Under the pieces are notes generated by a model. That model searched no databases, was not told the origin of the DNA, and saw only the letters and a list, made by a program, of their open reading frames with translations. A stretch of DNA of 9,747 nucleotides, taken from assembly GCA_028873155.1 (NCBI GenBank), contig JAGWML010000110.1:1-9747 (forward strand), in the 5' to 3' direction. Made by a program: the position numbers and the translations under genes. Every line of letters starts with the position of its first letter. Within the stretch, counting starts at the first letter, position 1. The stretch comes from Acidobacteriota bacterium (lineage in GTDB: Bacteria; Acidobacteriota; Terriglobia; Terriglobales; Acidobacteriaceae). This document shows positions 6,207 to 9,747 of the stretch, piece after piece.

Positions 6207-7254
6207 CGCACTTCTTTCCTGTTTTCTTGCAGTCACGGCATTGCCACTGGCGGCGCAGCAGGCCCAGACGCCGCCAGCAACGCCTCAGGCCCCCTCGCTC
6301 ACCGAGGATCGCGACCCGGTGCGCTCGCCGGACCTTGCCGCGCCTCCGACTACGGCCGGCCAGCCGCTCCAGAGAGAGGGCGAGCAGTTCGTGCTCCGCA
6401 CGGACGTGGAAGAGGTGGTGCTCAACGCTACCGTGCTCGATGGCTCGCGCATCGTCCAGGATCTGAAGAAGGATAACTTTCAGGTCTTTGAAGATGGAGT
6501 CAAGCAGACCATCATCAGCTTTCAGCACACTGACCTCCCGGTTTCAATCGCTCTGGTCGTCGATAACTCAGGCTCGATGTCGCGGAAGCGGCCCGCCGTC
6601 AACAAGAGCGCGCTGGACCTGATTCAGGCCTCGAATCCGCAGGATGAAGCCTTCGTGGTGAACTTCTCAGACGAAGCGTATATCGATCAGGAATTTACTT
6701 CGGATGTGAACAAGCTCAGGGATGGTCTTTCGCACATAGAATCGCGCGGCGGAACGGCCCTCTACGACGCCGTGGTGGCCTCTGCCGATAAGCTCGCCGC
6801 CGACGCGCACCGGCCCAAGCAGGTGCTGATTCTCATCACCGATGGCGAAGACAACGCTTCGACCCTGACCCTGGAGCAGACGATTCGCCGCGTGCAGCAG
6901 CTTTCGGGGCCCGAGATCTACTCGATCGGACTGCTCTTTGGGGACGAGATGACGCGGGCCGAGGTGCGGCATGCACGCCGCGCGCTGGAACTGCTCTCAG
7001 ACGAGACGGGAGGCGTTGCTTACTTCCCCCATTCGATGGAGCAGGTGGACGATATTGCAGCCGAGGTTGCGCGCGACATTCGCAGCCAATACACGATCGG
7101 GTACCACTCCACCAAGCCGACCACGGAGCCTGGTTTTCGGCGCGTTCTGGTCACGGCGCAGGCGCCGGGTATGAGCAAGCTGGCAGTGCGCACGCGAACC
7201 GGGTACTTCCCCACTGTGCGCACCCCTGGTAAGAGCAAGCCAACCGGACAGTAA
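6190..7254 (+). CDS. Exported VWFA-related (acidobacterial) protein, copy 2
   Basis: From the ATG at 6190 the 354-residue product has a compact signal peptide (MRLCNNALLSCFLAVTALPL then AAQQ). An earlier in-frame ATG at 6172 would add six residues but spoils nothing, so the start is not fully certain. A Pro/Ala-rich linker (about 24-60) leads to a strand-rich module (VLNATVLDG, DNFQVFEDGVKQ). The VWA fold that follows (about 117-300) has an intact metal site: D125-x-S127-x-S129 in VDNSGSM, T189 in GGTALYDAV and D218 in ITDGEDN. It ends with YTIGYHS, a strand-rich tail and RTRTGYF, parallel to copy 1. It overlaps copy 1 by 17 bases, implying coupled translation. The two are paralogs by layout but have diverged strongly, so the duplication is old or each was recruited separately. 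They may work as a heteromer; this is inference. Confidence 0.9.
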   Translation: MRLCNNALLSCFLAVTALPLAAQQAQTPPATPQAPSLTEDRDPVRSPDLAAPPTTAGQPLQREGEQFVLRTDVEEVVLNATVLDGSRIVQDLKKDNFQVFEDGVKQTIISFQHTDLPVSIALVVDNSGSMSRKRPAVNKSALDLIQASNPQDEAFVVNFSDEAYIDQEFTSDVNKLRDGLSHIESRGGTALYDAVVASADKLAADAHRPKQVLILITDGEDNASTLTLEQTIRRVQQLSGPEIYSIGLLFGDEMTRAEVRHARRALELLSDETGGVAYFPHSMEQVDDIAAEVARDIRSQYTIGYHSTKPTTEPGFRRVLVTAQAPGMSKLAVRTRTGYFPTVRTPGKSKPTGQ

Positions 7255-7281
7255 CAGTGCGGATGCAAGGACTGCCGCGCC

Positions 7282-7300
7282 CATGCCGGACTGCGGCATG
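7282..7300 (+). terminator. Hairpin after the VWA genes, no U-tract
   Basis: CATGCCG and CGGCATG form a perfect seven-base stem with a five-base loop, 28 bases after the second VWA stop. No T-run follows, so an ordinary intrinsic terminator is doubtful. It may slow polymerase, protect mRNA ends, or form the first stem of the leader of the next gene. Confidence 0.35.
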
Positions 7301-7311
7301 AGCCGGTGGTC

Positions 7312-7352
7312 TGGACGCTCCCGGCACGATAAGCTAGGTGGAGGAGCGTCCA
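7312..7352 (+). promoter_or_regulatory. Ten-base inverted repeat masking the ribosome-binding site of the PLP gene
   Basis: TGGACGCTCC (7312-7321) and GGAGCGTCCA (7343-7352) are perfect ten-base complements around a 21-base loop, ending nine bases before the ATG at 7362. The right arm contains GGAG of the only good ribosome-binding sequence (GGAGGAG, 7340-7346). If transcribed, the stem would hide it. The alternative is a DNA operator: arm centres are 31 bases apart, about three helical turns, and a GATAAG sequence lies in the loop. Confidence 0.45.
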
Positions 7353-7361
7353 ACAGACTTC

Positions 7362-8510
7362 ATGTCCTCTTACAAGTACGCAACACTGGCTGTGCATGCA
7401 GGGCAGCACCCTGATCCGCAGACGGGCGCAGTCAACGTGCCCGTGTATCTTTCCTCGACGTTCGAGCTGACCGGGATTGGAACCGACCGCGGCTGGGATT
7501 ACTCGCGCGCCGGCAACCCGACACGCGATCGCCTGGAGATGGCGCTGGCGGCGCTGGAGGGTGGAACCAGCGGCCACGCATTCGCCAGCGGCATGGCGGC
7601 GATCTCTGCCCTGGTGGCGATGTTGAAGGCCGGCGACCACCTCATCTGTTCGCACAACGTGTATGCAGGCACGGTGCGGCTGTTCAACCAGATCGTGAGC
7701 GGCTACGGAATCGACATCGAGTATGTCGACACCAGCAATCTGAAGGCTGTCGAGGCGGCGATTCGTCCGGCGACAAAGCTGATTCACCTGGAAACGCCGA
7801 GCAACCCGCTGATGGTGCTGAGCGACATCGCCGCCATCAGCGCGATGGCTCATGCGCACGGGATTGAAGTCAGCGTCGATAACACGTTTATGTCGCCCGT
7901 GTTGCAGCGTCCGATTGAGCTGGGGGCCGACATTGTGATGCACTCGACGACCAAGTACCTGAACGGCCACTCGGATGGAATCGGCGGCGCTCTCATCGGC
8001 TCGAAGCCGGAGCACAAGGATCGCTTTCTGCTGGTGCAGAAGGCGGCTGGCGCGATTCTTTCGCCCTTCGAGTGCTTCCTTGTGCTGCGCGGCATCAAGA
8101 CAATGCCCCTGCGCATCCAGCAGCATGAGGAGAACGGCCGAGCAGTAGCGGAGTTCCTCTCCACGCATCCCAAAGTCAGCAGGCTGGCCTATCCCGGTCT
8201 CAAGAGCCATCCACAGTATGAGCTGGCCAAGCGGCAGCAAAAGGGCTTCGGGTCGATGCTGAGCTTCGACATCGGCACGCGCGAGGCAGCGGGGCGCTTT
8301 CTGGGTGCATTGAAGATCTTCCTGAACGCCGAGTCGCTGGGCGGCGTCGAGTCCCTGGCATCGCACTCAGCCACCACGACCCACGCAGCTCTGACCGACG
8401 CCGAGCGGGACGCGGCGGACATCACGCAGGGCACGATCCGCCTGTCGATTGGCATTGAGGACAAGGAAGACATCATCGCCGATCTCGATCAGGCGCTGGC
8501 CCTGGCATAG
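7362..8510 (+). CDS. Cystathionine gamma-synthase/gamma-lyase family PLP enzyme
   Basis: This is a Cys/Met-metabolism PLP enzyme of 382 residues, the usual length. It makes or breaks cystathionine or a related thioether in the cytoplasm. Landmarks are YSR (47-49, phosphate-binding from the neighbouring subunit) in the YSRAGNPTRDRLE block, FASGMAA at 74-80, Y101 stacking on the cofactor, D173 in VDNTF, and the PLP-binding K198 in HSTTKYLNGHSD. E330 in SLGGVESL corresponds to the acidic residue typical of gamma-synthases and gamma-lyases rather than beta-lyases. Synthase and lyase cannot be separated from sequence by eye. The ATG at 7362 is preferred because homology begins there; the GTG at 7338 is open too but lacks a ribosome-binding site. 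GGAGGAG lies about 15 bases before the ATG, longer than ideal. tsaB follows after eight bases. Confidence 0.92.
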   Translation: MSSYKYATLAVHAGQHPDPQTGAVNVPVYLSSTFELTGIGTDRGWDYSRAGNPTRDRLEMALAALEGGTSGHAFASGMAAISALVAMLKAGDHLICSHNVYAGTVRLFNQIVSGYGIDIEYVDTSNLKAVEAAIRPATKLIHLETPSNPLMVLSDIAAISAMAHAHGIEVSVDNTFMSPVLQRPIELGADIVMHSTTKYLNGHSDGIGGALIGSKPEHKDRFLLVQKAAGAILSPFECFLVLRGIKTMPLRIQQHEENGRAVAEFLSTHPKVSRLAYPGLKSHPQYELAKRQQKGFGSMLSFDIGTREAAGRFLGALKIFLNAESLGGVESLASHSATTTHAALTDAERDAADITQGTIRLSIGIEDKEDIIADLDQALALA

Positions 8511-8518
8511 CAGGCCGC

Positions 8519-9217
8519 ATGACAGCCGCGCCGCTACTGCTCGGGATCGACACATGCGGCCCTTCAGGGTCGGTGGCGCTGGCGCGGGCTGACGGCGGCC
8601 GGCTGGAGCTGCTGGAGCAGGCGGGCCTGGCAGGCAGGACGTACTCAGCCACGCTGGTGCAGGCCGTGCGGGAGGTTCTGGCGCACCATTCTGTGCGGCT
8701 GGCGGATCTGGCTGCGCTGGTTGTGGTAGCCGGACCAGGGAGCTTCACCGGCGTGCGGGTGGGGCTTAGCGCGGCAAAAGGGTTGGCCGAACCGGCGGCG
8801 ACGCCGATCCTGGCGGTTTCCCGGCTGGCCGTCCTTGCGGCCAAAGCCGGAACGGAAGCGGCAGCCCTGGACGCGCACCGCAACGAGATCTTTCTTCGAC
8901 TGCCCGGTTCTGCGGGACAAGCGTGCAGGGAGATGCTGGCAGGTGCCGAAGAGCTCGCGACTCAGCCTTCCCCGAAAAAAATCGCAGTCTGTGATAGCGC
9001 GGCCAGTCTGCTCCGCGCAGCATGGCCTGCCGTGCCACACGTGGTCACGGATGCGCCTACGGCAGTTGACGCCATCGGATTCGCGATACCCCGGCTGGCA
9101 GCCGGGGATTTCGACGACGCGGCGACGCTGGACGGACAGTATCTGCGCCGCTCTGATGCCGAGATCTTCGGCAGTTCCATCGCACCCGCGACCGTGGGAC
9201 GCCCGGAGAGCCGATGA
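8519..9217 (+). CDS. tsaB: tRNA N6-threonylcarbamoyladenosine biosynthesis protein TsaB
   Basis: TsaB is the non-catalytic partner that binds TsaD (with TsaE) to place threonylcarbamoyl on A37 of ANN-decoding tRNAs. The 232-residue product has the family length and ASKHA fold marks: LLGIDTCGPSGSVAL (7-21) as phosphate-1-like loop, YSATLVQAVREVL, then the signature VVVAGPGSFTGVRVGLSAAKGLA at about 68-90. LDAHRNEIFLR replaces the more usual DARRGEVY segment. The C-terminus has GQYLRRSDAE, the family's usual YLR ending. An Ala-rich C-terminal half is divergent, as in many TsaB proteins. It starts eight bases after the PLP gene and overlaps the acetyltransferase gene as ATGA, so these three are probably cotranscribed. 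The ribosome-binding site is weak (CAGG). Confidence 0.93.
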   Translation: MTAAPLLLGIDTCGPSGSVALARADGGRLELLEQAGLAGRTYSATLVQAVREVLAHHSVRLADLAALVVVAGPGSFTGVRVGLSAAKGLAEPAATPILAVSRLAVLAAKAGTEAAALDAHRNEIFLRLPGSAGQACREMLAGAEELATQPSPKKIAVCDSAASLLRAAWPAVPHVVTDAPTAVDAIGFAIPRLAAGDFDDAATLDGQYLRRSDAEIFGSSIAPATVGRPESR

Positions 9218-9690
9218 ACGACCCTGCGCCGGGGTTCAGGATTCGTTCGATGGCCTTGAACGATGTGGACGGGGTCTTGACCCTCGCCTCCAGCCTTCCT
9301 GAGGCACCACACTGGCCGCGTGCGGCGTATGAGGGATGCCTCGACCCGCATGCCGTCGTGCGACGGCTTTCCTGCGTGGCAGAGGAAGCTACGACCGGCG
9401 TACTGGCAGGATTCGCCGTCGCCAGCCTGAATTCTCCTCAGTCTGAGCTGGAAAGCATTGCTGTTGCCGCGGAGTTTCAGCGGCGCGGGGTGGGAGGCAG
9501 ACTTTGGCGCTTTCTGGCGTCTGCCCTGGCCGAAAAGGGAGCGAGCGAGGCCTTTCTCGAGGTCCGGGTGTCGAATCGCAGAGCGCTGGCCCTCTACAGG
9601 AGCCTGGGCTTCACGGAGGCCGGCAGGCGGCCGCGCTACTATGCCGATCCCGCGGAAGACGCCGTCATTCTACGCTGCATTCTGCGCTGA
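9214..9690 (+). CDS. rimI: RimI-type ribosomal-protein/N-terminal GNAT acetyltransferase
   Basis: The 158-residue protein is a GNAT acetyltransferase using acetyl-CoA in the cytoplasm. Motif A is at about 79-97: ESIAVAAEFQRRGVGGRLW, with the R/Q-x-x-G-x-G acetyl-CoA loop as RRGVGG. Motif B is EVRVSNRRALALYRSLGF (116-133), the usual RimI pattern with the catalytic-region Tyr, followed by RPRYYADPAEDAVIL. RimI acetylates the N-terminus of ribosomal protein S18 in E. coli; some homologs have broader targets. The tsaB-rimI order is a common bacterial arrangement and supports the RimI assignment over a generic GNAT. The start is set by GGAGAG three bases before the ATG and by the ATGA overlap with tsaB. 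Function by family and context; substrate not shown. Confidence 0.88.
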   Translation: MNDPAPGFRIRSMALNDVDGVLTLASSLPEAPHWPRAAYEGCLDPHAVVRRLSCVAEEATTGVLAGFAVASLNSPQSELESIAVAAEFQRRGVGGRLWRFLASALAEKGASEAFLEVRVSNRRALALYRSLGFTEAGRRPRYYADPAEDAVILRCILR

Positions 9691-9726
9691 TGACTGCCTT
9701 CGGCCCTGGCTGAGGCGCCCGGATTC

Positions 9727-9744
9727 GGGTGATACCCGTCACCC
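9727..9744 (+). terminator. Small dyad after rimI
   Basis: GGGTGA and TCACCC form a perfect six-base stem with a six-base loop. A competing smaller stem, CGGGT-gat-ACCCG (9726-9738), overlaps it. It lies 36 bases after the rimI stop. No T-run is seen before the window ends, so termination is only one possibility; an operator for the next, unseen gene is another. The rest of 9691-9747 holds nothing I recognise. Confidence 0.25.
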
Positions 9745-9747
9745 TGG

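Noticed and set aside
7341..7348. GAGGAGCG resembling a conserved core of SAH riboswitches
   Set aside because: In that class the core lies at the 5' end of the aptamer; here it is at the ribosome-binding site with no room for the rest of the fold.
7020..8366. Long minus-strand open frame of about 448 codons across the second VWA gene and the PLP gene
   Set aside because: It runs through two well-supported genes on the other strand and ignores their boundary; its composition is Arg/His-rich with no family motif.

Overview
The window looks like chromosomal DNA of a GC-rich Gram-negative bacterium, most likely an acidobacterium (Acidobacteriaceae or relatives). The main reason is a tandem pair of exported proteins with the architecture of the 'VWFA-related Acidobacterial' family, which is greatly expanded in that phylum. 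The exported wall amidase and the housekeeping gene order are compatible. No 16S or other marker is present, so the assignment is inference. Coding density is high and I see no tRNA, rRNA, CRISPR array, insertion sequence or phage gene.

Layout: (1) 1-543 holds a non-coding stretch with two perfect or near-perfect dyads, then the C-terminal remnant of a family-4-type glycosyltransferase that lacks most of its length and the first Glu of its EX7E motif. (2) 559-4898, all on the minus strand, is a wall and lipid block. Reading in the direction of transcription it runs: a DUF1015 protein, an exported Amidase_3 N-acetylmuramoyl-L-alanine amidase, a membrane-anchored GerMN-domain protein, glutamate racemase murI, and, after a 132-base gap with its own promoter-like element, enoyl-ACP reductase fabI. 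The first four overlap one another (14, 4 and 4 bases), so they are almost certainly one translationally coupled operon. (3) 4899-5117 is a divergent control region with two dyads and candidate -10 elements. (4) 5118-7254 on the plus strand carries the two overlapping VWA-domain genes. (5) 7255-7361 is a leader with two hairpins, one of which would bury the ribosome-binding site of the next gene. (6) 7362-9690 is a plus-strand operon: a cystathionine gamma-synthase/lyase-type PLP enzyme, tsaB (t6A tRNA modification) and a rimI-type acetyltransferase. A small dyad follows near the window end.

Functionally, the minus-strand operon joins peptidoglycan precursor supply (D-glutamate from MurI) with wall cleavage (amidase) and an envelope-anchored GerMN protein of unknown role. 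FabI feeds membrane lipid synthesis. The two VWA proteins are predicted to be exported metal-dependent adhesion or scaffold proteins. The last operon couples sulfur amino-acid metabolism with translation-fidelity genes. Most of the window is well-understood housekeeping. I do not see a clear new defence or mobile system. The parts most worth a second look are the SD-masking dyad before the PLP gene, the DUF1015-amidase-GerMN-murI coupling, the VWA pair, and the decayed glycosyltransferase with its odd 5' flank.
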